The notes under the pieces are model-generated. The model did no database searches. It was not told the DNA's origin and saw nothing but the letters and a program-made list of their open reading frames with translations. A stretch of DNA of 64,000 bases from Caldilineaceae bacterium (GTDB taxonomy: Bacteria; Chloroflexota; Anaerolineae; Caldilineales; Caldilineaceae). Each line of letters opens with the position of its first letter. The stretch's first letter is position 1. Shown piece after piece: positions 9,001 to 14,128 of the stretch. Where the stretch lies: assembly GCA_026645575.1 (NCBI GenBank), contig JAPKMW010000026.1, forward strand, positions 46,334-110,333, written 5' to 3'. The position numbers and the translations under genes are program-made.

Positions 9001-11543
9001 CGTTGCGCAGCAACCTAGCGCGGCCTGTCAGCACGCGTGAAGTGCTGGAAGCGCTCCAGGCGCTACAAAATCGTTCCTTGCTGGAAAAACGGGACAACGG
9101 CCTGACCCTGCAAAATGTGATTATTGAATACTGCACGGAACGTTTGGTGGAGCAGGTGTGCCAGGAGATTGTTGCGTTACGCGACTCTTCATCAGACAAG
9201 CAGTTCGTAATTCGTAATTCGCAACTTGTAACTTCTTTCCTCAACCGTTTCGCTCTCGTCAAAGCGCAGGCCAAAACGTATGTACGCGAGAGCCAAGGGC
9301 GCCTACTTCTACAGCCACTAGCCGAACAACTGGTGGCAAAGCTGGGCACAGCGGAAGTGGTTGCCCACATTCCCCAATATCTCGACACCTTACGAGCGGC
9401 GCAGATCCGCACCGGCTATGCGGCAGGCAATCTGCTCAATCTGCTGGTGCAGTTGGGCGAGGATCTAACCGGCTATGATTTCTCCGCCTTAGCTGTCTGG
9501 CAGGCCGATCTGCGCGGTCTACTCCTGGCCGCCCCCAATTTTACCGCGGCGGATCTGACCAATTCCGCCTTTACCACTGACATTACGGTGGCGGAAGTCA
9601 AGTTTCTGCCACCGGGGGAATTGCTAATTGCCGGCGTCAACAACGGTCTGTTTTGTTGCTGGCGCACCAGTGGTGGTCAGATCAAGGATGCCTTCCAGGT
9701 CGCAAGCAATAGCCGCGCCCCGTTTTGTTTTAGCGCCGATGGTCGTTCGATTGCCGCGGCTGGGGTTGATCATCAGATCCGCATCTGGTCCACTGCCGAC
9801 GGCGCACAGGTACAGACCCTGGCCGGTCACAACAGCCCTATCCTGGGGTTGGCCTTCAGCGCCGATAGCCGGTATCTGGCCAGCGGTGTGGCGGAAGCCA
9901 GCGTCACCGTCTGGGATCTGGCTAGCGGGCAACCATGCTACCGTTTGCCGGGACATGAGCAGAGTGTCCCGACGTTGCTCTTTAGTCCCGACGGTCGCTG
10001 GCTGGTGACCGGCAGCGGCGTCGGCACGATCCGGCTCTGGGATCTGGCGCCCGGTGGCAATCACACCCAACCCTACGCCACCTTGTCAGGCCATCGCCAT
10101 GCCATTGGCGCCCTGGCCTTTAGCCCCGATGGACGCTGGCTGCTCAGTGGCGGCCATGATGGCGATATTCGTCTGTGGGATCTGGTCCAGGACGGGGCGT
10201 ATGTCCAGAGCTTTCCGGGCCATCGCAGCATTATTCGCACGCTGCTCTTTCAGCCACTGCCGACATTGCCCCCCGCCGACGGTTCCTTACCGCGCGCGGC
10301 CTATCTTTTCGCCAGTAGTAGCGCTGACCAGACGGTGCGCCTTTGGTCGTTGACTGGTGAACTGCGCTACACCTTGCTAGGCCACCAGCACGAAGTCAGG
10401 GGGCTAACCTTTAGCACCGATGGACGTCAGCTTGTCAGCGCTGGCGCCGATCAATCGATCTATTGGTGGGACGTGCCAAGCGGTCAGGCGCACCAGGTGT
10501 TGCGCGCCCACATTTACGGCCCCAATAGCGTCGCCTTGAACCCGAATGGAACGCAGGTGGCGAGTGGGAGCGCCGATCGCCTTGTGCGGCTCTGGCCGCT
10601 CACTCCCAATGGGACGCAGCCGGATCACACCCCGCGTTATCGCCTCTTACGCGGCCATAGCCATTATGTGCGCGCCGTCGCCTTTAGCCCCACCGGCGCC
10701 CTCATTGCCAGTTGTAGCCATGATCACACGGTGCGGCTCTGGGACAGCCAAACGCGCAAAGAACTTCATACGCTATCGGGTCATACCCGTCATTTGCTGG
10801 CGCTGGCCTTTGCGCCGGTGGTGAACGGCGTCACGTTGCTCGCCTCTGGCGGCGCTGACCGCACCATTCGCCTCTGGTCTGTTAGCGAAAGACAACCAAG
10901 CGAACGGCCCCGGCAGCGCGTGTTGACAGGGCATGAAGATGAGGTTTTTTGCTTGACCTTTGACCCCACCGGCGCCATTCTGGTCAGCGGGAGCATGGAT
11001 GGCTCGGTGCGGGTGTGGCAGGTGGCCACCGGCGTCACACAGCACCGTTTGCTCGGTCATACCGCGCCCGTGACGTCGGTGAGCATTAGCCCGGATGGCA
11101 GCACATTGGCGACTAGCAGCTTTGACCACACCATTCGTCTCTGGGATCTGGCCACCGGCGCTTGTTTGCATGTGGAGCAGAACAACCGTGTCGGTGTCTT
11201 TGCGGTCAAGTTCATGCGTGTTCCAGGCGTGGCCGATGACTTTCTGGCCTACAGCGGGGATGATTATGCCATCTATCTCTGGCGCTGGCGCACACAGGAG
11301 CCGCCCATTGCCTTACAGGGTCATAGCAATGGCGTGATGGCGTTGGATGTCAGCCGCACCGCACCATTCCTTGTCAGTTGCGCCTCTGATAATACCCTCC
11401 GCGTCTGGGATCTGACAACCTATCAGTGCGTGCAAATTCTGGACGATCCCGGCCCCTATGCCGGCATGAAGATCACCGGCGTCACCGGCATCAGCGAGGC
11501 GCAGAAGGCAGCGTTGCGGGCGTTGGGGGCGGTGGAGGAATGA
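3..11543 (+). CDS. Giant multi-module STAND ATPase with TPR and WD40 sensors (5' end outside window)
   Basis: The frame is already open at base 3, so the true start lies upstream; the first GTG (45) is not a credible start. Four modules follow in order. M1 (to ~2005): tail of an ATPase winged-helix region plus TPR-like helices. M2 (~2190-4305): LuxR/AfsR-type ATPase opening PLIGRERDL, P-loop GPGGMGKT near 2274, then TPR-like helices. M3 (~4461-7930) and M4 (~8085-11543): NB-ARC/NACHT-like ATPases with P-loop GMGGMGKTT (M3 at 4590), each followed by about 14 WD40 repeats and the same tail (GPYxGMxITGVTGIS). M3 and M4 are close paralogues. Linkers between modules are translated GTGACAAG-type repeats. 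STAND proteins bind nucleotide, oligomerise on ligand sensing and trigger an effector; the effector here is unseen. Could be signalling, regulation or phage defence. Each module ends like a stand-alone protein, so I infer gene fusion by read-through. Confidence 0.9.
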   Translation, partial: AIADAIAESAEFLTVDWVDMPARQRSMRAIFVWSWQLLTPEEQRTLRRISIFRGGFDHTAAQTVTGATLPLLTRLLHKSLLQRQETPTGEPRYLMHELLRQFAAEELNRADENRQVEAQHSRYYLAYLAARSRRLGRGEPKAASAEIQTELDNVRLAWQWAATHGELAALEQALYAWWQFCQWQGLEAEGRQSFAAALVGVRTQQGSARSAEDDATVLLGQRLLAKLLAIHANFLYVQGRNEEMTAQAREAIALGRSSGDVTGETFGTFVLGRAAQEVGQLQEADALWRQTLDLVQRYQPAHPENEFLHDAHWMALNALRGNAINFGDYAGSRAYLRQALQLCQTLGKRQGELLSLSRLAQTNFLLYDFVAAEADWRAALHLARTLSYRRVEMLAQEGLGGVSRLRGDYATARRLLEQAVTIAMELAAPYEEAAISATLIRLYTQIGDQAAAAQRQEQLIQLLTRVKLIKECQLYYHLAAALKAHAAGARQEALRHAEQANQLIEQGDILFRVADTALILGHTRAAVGQWAVAATAFHQALAVFQQFADAGNPLGGECALAAEAQAGLAQIALAQGDHIGAQTQVEAILPVLAEEPHAGYNNPFFIYLTAYHVLATTEDPRAVGILQQGYNLLQQDAAKLDEESRQRFLTAVPLHRDLLAAYSKMAARRDKVTSDKVTSDKVTSDKVTSDKVTSDKVTESPRHGAPPGPTQSPSHHLTPPPLYNLPTPLPPLIGRERDLAEIVSRLRQPGARLLTLTGPGGMGKTRLALAAAAQVAPHFAAGVCLVELAELTEPALLPQTVAAALGQAEPAETGGEDPVARYLGDKSLLLVLDNCEHMDEAVAHWSKRWLSACPSLRILATSHGALTVPGEVVWPIPTLAYPPSAEVEPDQLLSFAAVQLFVARAREVKADFALTAANGNAIAEICRRLDGIPLALELAAARVRSLTPTEIAARLNKGMATALANNRSAPARHQTMQAALDWSFAALDADEQLLFQQLAVFAGGFTLPAVESVTQLPDALDRLEHLLERALIITETIGEQTRYRLLGVIRKYAYDKLNDSDAGPALRQRHTAYFLHLAESAQMDVQADGEALWLQPEAENLSSAVDWALTNGQAASAVRLAGALTWYWWIRGSLRSQRPSLQQALAHLATAYQPQDAARHDDPVAAALLALAAGALFALWEEPDKARLAFTQALALAEAAPNQHLIGLALRRLAAVAIGQKAYEAANKFIERGLVVWQALGVIWHVAWLYALQGDLADQRGDHDGAWLAYEASSRLPVDPGARAYPFRRMAYLALARGERNQALALCRESLQLNRATGDRQGIAACLVGVARFTVAGAQTVPQAARLPLLRRAAELLGAVEALLQTVEGRLLQVDDVAYQQTTHALQEQLAPATYQAALATGRSLTVDQATALAMQEETLAPPVEPLRPQEPTSLPSDPVTRWQGDKVTERAPLRVPSGRASGREVTELPSHPVTLSPSHPVTLSPLLDWAEMPMVDFFVERTAEVAQLTAWLIPTAAGGVSAQLISILGMGGMGKTTLAATVTKAVAPHFAVVIWRSLLNAPPPSELLHNWLQTLSRQTLTTLPESLDEQLRLLLTYLQQERCLLVLDNVESIFVADTPAPVGSAQPQSRAGVTRPGYEGYDQLFQRLASSDHQSCLLLTSREQPYALLRVAAGQGRQTQPAARLQVLPLAGLDQAAGQALLASNGLRASAAETAQLIENYSGNPLALQIVASTIADFFGGDVAAFQAEDGQLFDGMRLVLDQQFARLSPLEREILIWLAIEREPVTVPTLRGNFVQPVATAPLLEALQALQNRSLLEKRDSGFTLQNVIIEYATEYLVEQVCQEIEAKSRITNYELRDALPDEERGIRNSELVNSFLNRFTLLKAHSKEYTRQSQARLILQPVAAQLRRRWDQRSVRLQVQQMLNELRAKVIQRGYAAGNLLNLLIHLGVDLHGYDFSGLPVWQADLRRSIARNVNLAQADLAESSFTQTFSRIECVAISPDGQLLAAAGDGGAIRLFRLPNGEPHQMLTGHTNTVTAVAFSPDGAYLASTGDDGLILLWTVQDGRLHRQLDEHMPMRVVAFSPDGRLLAGASRNGTLLLWQVEGGHLLRIVPLHRQRVNALAFHPAGNLLASAGSDGVIYFLDVSQVLPDGNTPSHGFVAGQAPQQASLPVRILVADPNTRFFAVTFSPNGNRFVAGCGDGTLSVWEAPFDQVTHQTLGHRGEIRTVAFCADSTSLFSGGNDGVIRLWDSQAMHCHQTLLGHAETVYTLALGLQDRLLASGSEDATICLWEVNPQTQSVLRQRLVGYPQALECVAWSGCGRWLATGDIHGSVRLWDCQSEPPRCTQEITGESTVISLDFTLDGQQLVIGRYADPQGIQIWTLKADGQWSWRSGQRIPSTGLVRFSPDGTLLALCTNDGTLHLWHTQPLSPHTDPFLFTGQHSYVNRLTFTANGQSIATCSSDQRIRLWRIDTGEETHRLPGFGNNTCLAVNAQGTLLACAAPDFTIALWDLTVPAAKQPLRTLRGHTNEAFACAFSPDGKLLVSAGLDRAVRLWDVQTGAQRTLLGYHEQYALDVAFRPDGKQVASIGKGGALCIWQLDTYERLHTLRAPGPYEGMNITGVTGISDAQKASLKALGAVEDDPVTSDKVTSDKVTSRPEARSEGTRHGARSVTESPSHPVTQSPGHLVTLSPLLDWAEMPMVDFFVERRAEVAQLTAWLTPNATGNVPAQLISILGMGGMGKTTLAAAVTKAVAPAFDVVIWRSLLNAPPLNELLGNWLQVLSRQTLTSPPDSLDEQLRLLLTYLQQARCLLVLDNVESIFAADTPASARDAQSQSRAGMTRAGYESYDQLFLRLATSEHQSCLLLTSREQPYALTRLGRPAQEQDTMGSKRFCVLPLTGLDPQAGYQLLQNNGLAVSSTEAAQLVEDYSGNPLALQIVASTIADFFGGDVAAFQQEAGGLFDGVRLVLDQQVARLSPLERDLLFWLAIEREAVTLPTLRSNLARPVSTREVLEALQALQNRSLLEKRDNGLTLQNVIIEYCTERLVEQVCQEIVALRDSSSDKQFVIRNSQLVTSFLNRFALVKAQAKTYVRESQGRLLLQPLAEQLVAKLGTAEVVAHIPQYLDTLRAAQIRTGYAAGNLLNLLVQLGEDLTGYDFSALAVWQADLRGLLLAAPNFTAADLTNSAFTTDITVAEVKFLPPGELLIAGVNNGLFCCWRTSGGQIKDAFQVASNSRAPFCFSADGRSIAAAGVDHQIRIWSTADGAQVQTLAGHNSPILGLAFSADSRYLASGVAEASVTVWDLASGQPCYRLPGHEQSVPTLLFSPDGRWLVTGSGVGTIRLWDLAPGGNHTQPYATLSGHRHAIGALAFSPDGRWLLSGGHDGDIRLWDLVQDGAYVQSFPGHRSIIRTLLFQPLPTLPPADGSLPRAAYLFASSSADQTVRLWSLTGELRYTLLGHQHEVRGLTFSTDGRQLVSAGADQSIYWWDVPSGQAHQVLRAHIYGPNSVALNPNGTQVASGSADRLVRLWPLTPNGTQPDHTPRYRLLRGHSHYVRAVAFSPTGALIASCSHDHTVRLWDSQTRKELHTLSGHTRHLLALAFAPVVNGVTLLASGGADRTIRLWSVSERQPSERPRQRVLTGHEDEVFCLTFDPTGAILVSGSMDGSVRVWQVATGVTQHRLLGHTAPVTSVSISPDGSTLATSSFDHTIRLWDLATGACLHVEQNNRVGVFAVKFMRVPGVADDFLAYSGDDYAIYLWRWRTQEPPIALQGHSNGVMALDVSRTAPFLVSCASDNTLRVWDLTTYQCVQILDDPGPYAGMKITGVTGISEAQKAALRALGAVEE
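2008..2150 (+). repeat. In-frame minisatellite linker 1 (M1/M2)
   Basis: Five 15-bp units GTGACAAGGTGACTA plus a sixth partial unit, translated as DKVTS repeats, followed by the inverse word (AGTCACC copies) up to about 2150. Because 15 is a multiple of three, copy number can change without breaking the frame. Confidence 0.95.
4312..4460 (+). repeat. In-frame inverted-repeat linker 2 (M2/M3)
   Basis: Left arm of GTGACAAGG words, a 50-bp GC-rich core (4350-4399), then a right arm of GTCACCCT/GTCACCTT words. Translated as a Pro/Ser/Thr-rich linker. The core reappears inverted in the linker at 7971-8020. Confidence 0.95.
5551..5620 (+). repeat. ACGAATT-type inverted repeat inside M3
   Basis: ATCACGAATTACGAATTACG-like words on the left and GGAATTCGTAATTCC on the right sit in frame between the ATPase and WD40 parts of M3, giving the peptide piece RITNYELRD...GIRNSELVN. 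A related piece lies at the same place in M4. Confidence 0.8.
7931..8085 (+). repeat. In-frame inverted-repeat linker 3 (M3/M4) with relic stop
   Basis: Starts with an out-of-frame TGA (7931-7933) at the place where M4 has its real TGA stop (11541-11543). GTGACAAG words, a 50-bp core (7971-8020) and GTCACC words follow. The core is the reverse complement of the linker-2 core at 47 of 50 positions. Confidence 0.9.
9203..9235 (+). repeat. ACGAATT-type repeat inside M4
   Basis: TTCGTAATTCGTAATTCG lies in frame between the ATPase and WD40 parts of M4, translated as VIRNSQL. It matches the right arm of the element at 5551-5620 in M3. The left arm is mostly lost here. Confidence 0.7.
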
Positions 11544-11548
11544 CAAGG

Positions 11549-11609
11549 TGACAAGGTGAGGGGGTGACAAGGTGAACAAAAATCATCTTGTCACCCCCTC
11601 ACCTTGTCA
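11549..11609. terminator. GTGACAAG inverted repeat between convergent genes
   Basis: Arms of about 23 bp (TGACAAGGTGAGGGGGTGAC and its complement) around an A/T-rich loop. It abuts the stop of the giant gene and faces the 3' end of the CBM9-like gene, so it can act as a terminator in both directions. Built from the same word as the in-frame linkers. Confidence 0.75.
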
Positions 11610-11638
11610 GATAGTAGAGGTGATTCGGCAAACTATTG

Positions 11639-12466
11639 CTATACGACTTCAGTAGAAAAGTGGACGTGGGTAAAGAGTTCGGGGATATGTGAATCCCAAA
11701 CGCCATGCGGACTCCACGCCCAGCCGCCTGAATCCTGGGCAGGGGGCGCGGCTTTGTATTGGTTGAAACGCGAAAAGTCCATGCGCCACACATCACCGTT
11801 CCGCGGCGGCAAGGCCCGCCCATCCGGCGCGGCCAGGGCGCGAAAGCCCGACCAGGGCAGGGCCAACTCCACGGTCCAGCCGCGGTCGCGATCCTGGTTG
11901 TTGTTGATCGTGCCGTCAACATAGACGGCGCTGCGCAGACCGGGGAAATCCCAGTTCCAATAGCCAATCCGTGGGCCGCGTGGGTGGGGTTGAAAACCGA
12001 CGCCGGGGAAGGGACGCACGCCTGGTTGGTTGCGGTCAAACTCCGGCATCTGGTCATAGCCGGCGCGTTCATAGGCTTCCTCCCAAATGAAGAAAACCTC
12101 GTAGATCGTACCCAGGGCGTTGATCTCCAATTCGTAGTAGGCATCCGGCCCAGCGACAAACAATTCGACATCATTGTTCTCATAGATCAGCGCATCCCGT
12201 TCGGTCAAGGTCGCCTCGACAAAGGGTTCTTCGATCCAGTAGCCCACGTAGAGGTAATCGTCGTCCCACAAGACCGCGGCGCGGGTGTCATGAATGCCCG
12301 GTTGCCCGTTGATGAGATCGGCAAAGCGGGGCGAACGGGGGGCGCGTTGCCAACTCGCTTCGTCCAAGCGGCCATCAATCTGGGGCGGCGTGTTGGTGCG
12401 GTGGGCTGTATAGTGGGCAATGGCTTCCTGCGGCCACGGAAACGGCCAGGCGGTTGTGATAGACAT
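11639..12466 (-). CDS. CBM9-like carbohydrate-binding protein
   Basis: About 275 residues resembling the family-9 carbohydrate-binding module: the PQIDGRLDEASWQRAP opening, the LWDDDYLYVGYWIEEP strand, ENNDVELFV, YELEINALGTIYEVFF, and the WTVELALPW and WRMDFSRF strands are typical of CBM9-like stand-alone proteins. No signal peptide is visible from this start, so it is probably cytoplasmic. I chose the ATG at 12466 because AGGAGAG lies at the right distance upstream; a longer frame to 12550 lacks such a site. It is convergent with the giant gene and divergent from the RusA relic. Ligand unknown; a sugar or polyphenol-type ligand is only a family-level guess. Confidence 0.75.
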   Translation of the reverse strand: MSITTAWPFPWPQEAIAHYTAHRTNTPPQIDGRLDEASWQRAPRSPRFADLINGQPGIHDTRAAVLWDDDYLYVGYWIEEPFVEATLTERDALIYENNDVELFVAGPDAYYELEINALGTIYEVFFIWEEAYERAGYDQMPEFDRNQPGVRPFPGVGFQPHPRGPRIGYWNWDFPGLRSAVYVDGTINNNQDRDRGWTVELALPWSGFRALAAPDGRALPPRNGDVWRMDFSRFNQYKAAPPAQDSGGWAWSPHGVWDSHIPELFTHVHFSTEVV

Positions 12467-12560
12467 GGCAGCGGTCTCTCCTCTGGTCACGATCATGATA
12501 GCAGTGACTTGTAATCCGCACAGTGTAACGCATTCAGTTCGTTTCGGCAAGTGACTGCTG

Positions 12561-12583
12561 CTGACTCAGGCTGGGTGAGTCAG
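12561..12583. promoter_or_regulatory. Small perfect palindrome in divergent intergenic region
   Basis: CTGACTCA and its exact complement TGAGTCAG are separated by 7 bases, between the divergent CBM9-like and RusA genes. It could be an operator or a weak hairpin; no clear promoter overlaps it. Confidence 0.35.
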
Positions 12584-12789
12584 CGTGCTTTTTGACATAC
12601 TCCTGTTGCAGAAAAGCCAACAAACTTTCCACTTCTTACGTAGAGATTACCCAATTTGGTAAAAGAGATGGGGAAGCCGCTTGCACTATGGAAATGAAGG
12701 TGAAAGGGCGAACGTATAAATTTGACGGCACAATCACTCAGTCTAGCGTTCAAAGGCGCTGCATGATAAAATTGGGTGAACCGATAAAC

Positions 12790-13346
12790 ATGTACAGGTT
12801 TCCTATGCTACCCTTTGAATTTACTGTGGCTGGCCCACCAATTTCATACCAGACACGGCGTTCATTGCGGTTGCAATTGTGGAAGCAGACTGTTTATACT
12901 GCCGCACGATGGCGCTGGCCGACAGGTGCGCCACCCTTACAGGTTCCGTTAAAACTAACGGTCTGTTATTATCACGATGGCGTTTCGGTGCGGATAGACA
13001 ATGATAATATGCTCAAACCCATTCAAGATGCACTGATTGGTCTTGTGTATGAAGATGATCGACAAATTACTGATATACAGGTGAGAAAGACTGACATTAA
13101 CGGTAGTTTTTATGGGCTCAATCGGAACTCAGGGGCTTGACAACCATCTTCCGGGAAGGTTTAACCGGACGATCCGGTCGACAGAACCGACCTTCCCGGA
13201 AGATTCCTTTGTCAACCCCTTGGATTCCGGTTGAGCCTTTTTATGTACGTGGCATTTCGCCCGTTCTTGCCGAAGGGTTTAGCAAGGGGCAGGAGTTTCT
13301 TTACGTGCGTGTGGAGGCAGCGCCCAGTCACGAGGAGTTACTGTGA
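12790..13346 (+). pseudogene. RusA-like Holliday-junction resolvase, split by a palindromic element
   Basis: RusA family endonucleases cut four-way junctions as dimers, using a cluster of Asp residues and a Lys. Here FTVAGPP near the start and the motif DNDNMLKPIQDAL...EDDRQI are intact. After NGSFY the frame is interrupted by a 123-bp palindrome and an 8-bp duplication (131 bp in all). Removing these restores the frame GSFY-VRGISPVLAEGF...SHEELL with its stop at 13344-13346. In the present DNA the element supplies an early stop at 13138-13140 and a changed tail of eight residues. The frame is open upstream to a TTG at 12592, but the family start fits the ATG at 12790. The restored stop overlaps the next start (TGATG), so the two genes were translationally coupled. 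The truncated protein keeps all catalytic residues, so residual activity is possible. Confidence 0.85.
13115..13237. mobile_element. Palindromic MITE-like element with 8-bp target duplication
   Basis: A 123-bp imperfect palindrome: the ends GGCTCAAYCGGAA and the inner word ATCTTCCGGGAAGGT occur on both arms. It is flanked on both sides by TTTTTATG (13107-13114 and 13238-13245), a perfect 8-bp direct repeat. No coding capacity, so it must have been moved by a transposase from elsewhere. Confidence 0.85.
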
Positions 13347-14023
13347 TGAAACATAAATTAACCGAGCTAGAGCAACGTCGGCTGGCGGAACTGGCGCGTG
13401 ACTATCGAAATGAGGGGTATACGGTCATCACCGAACCGACCTAGGGGCAATTGCCGGCGTTCCTCGCCAGCTTTCAGCTCGATATGCTGGCTTACAATGC
13501 CATGGAGAGCGTGGTCTTTCTAGTCAGATCGCAAAGCAGCCTCGCCGCTTCACACGAATTGGCGGGGATTGCCAAAGCCGTAGAGGGGCAACCGGGGTGG
13601 CGCTTTGATCTGGTGGTGACAAACGCACGGCCGAAAGCCGGTTTTGTCACCGCGACTGAACAGTTATTAAATCGCACGCAGGTTATGACGCGACTCCAGG
13701 AATCAGACGAACTGTCCACTCAGGAACATGGAGAAGCGGCGTTTTTGCTCGCTTGGTCGGCGGCGGAAGCGGTATTGCGCACCGTTGCCAGCCGCGAAAA
13801 GGTCTCCCCTGTGCGCAGCCCATCCGAGGCCGTTGCCAAAAATTTATATACCCACGGCCTGCTTGACCGCGACCAGTATGAAACCTTGCGCGAAGGACTG
13901 AAAGTACGCAACGCCATCGTGCATGGGTATCAGGAGCCACCAACCTATGCCTATGTTCTGCACAAATTGCAAGCGCTGACCCGGCAGTTATTGAACGAAG
14001 AGTCGTTGGTGCGCGTCTATTAA
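13346..14023 (+). pseudogene. Restriction-endonuclease-like plus HEPN-like protein, in-frame TAG
   Basis: The ATG at 13346 overlaps the restored stop of the RusA-like gene. After 32 codons (ending ITEPT) there is a TAG at 13442-13444; the same frame then continues to 14023. The first part resembles PD-(D/E)xK nuclease-like proteins that open with a short helix and a TEP-x-x-QLPxFL segment. The position where such proteins usually have E-V-K reads LVR (VVFLVRSQSSL), so the catalytic core seems lost. The C-terminal half (EHGEAAFLLAWSAAEAVLR...VRNAIVHGY) has the RNxxxH-type signature of HEPN-like domains. I read this as a decaying partner of the RusA-like gene. Suppression of the TAG cannot be excluded but the lost core argues against it. 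Confidence 0.7.
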
Positions 14024-14047
14024 AAGAGGCGACAGTCGGCATATAGA

Positions 14048-14094
14048 CGCGAGGAGGGCCAAGATGAACGCAATTCATCTTGGCCCTCCTCGCG
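14048..14094. terminator. Perfect 21-bp hairpin between convergent genes
   Basis: CGCGAGGAGGGCCAAGATGAA and its complement around a 5-base loop, placed between the 3' ends of the nuclease relic and the glycine-rich gene. No T-run on either strand, so it may stop transcription weakly or protect 3' ends. Confidence 0.55.
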
Positions 14095-14128
14095 TGCGGT
14101 GCTGTTACTCTAACCGAACAAGTGCTGC

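Noticed and set aside
12592..12789. Upstream extension of the RusA frame from a TTG
   Set aside because: The frame is open and looks partly protein-like, but RusA proteins start near the ATG at 12790 and no ribosome site supports the TTG.
13137..13346. Separate 69-codon gene before the nuclease relic
   Set aside because: Its second half is the C-terminus of the split RusA-like gene; its first half lies in the inserted element.
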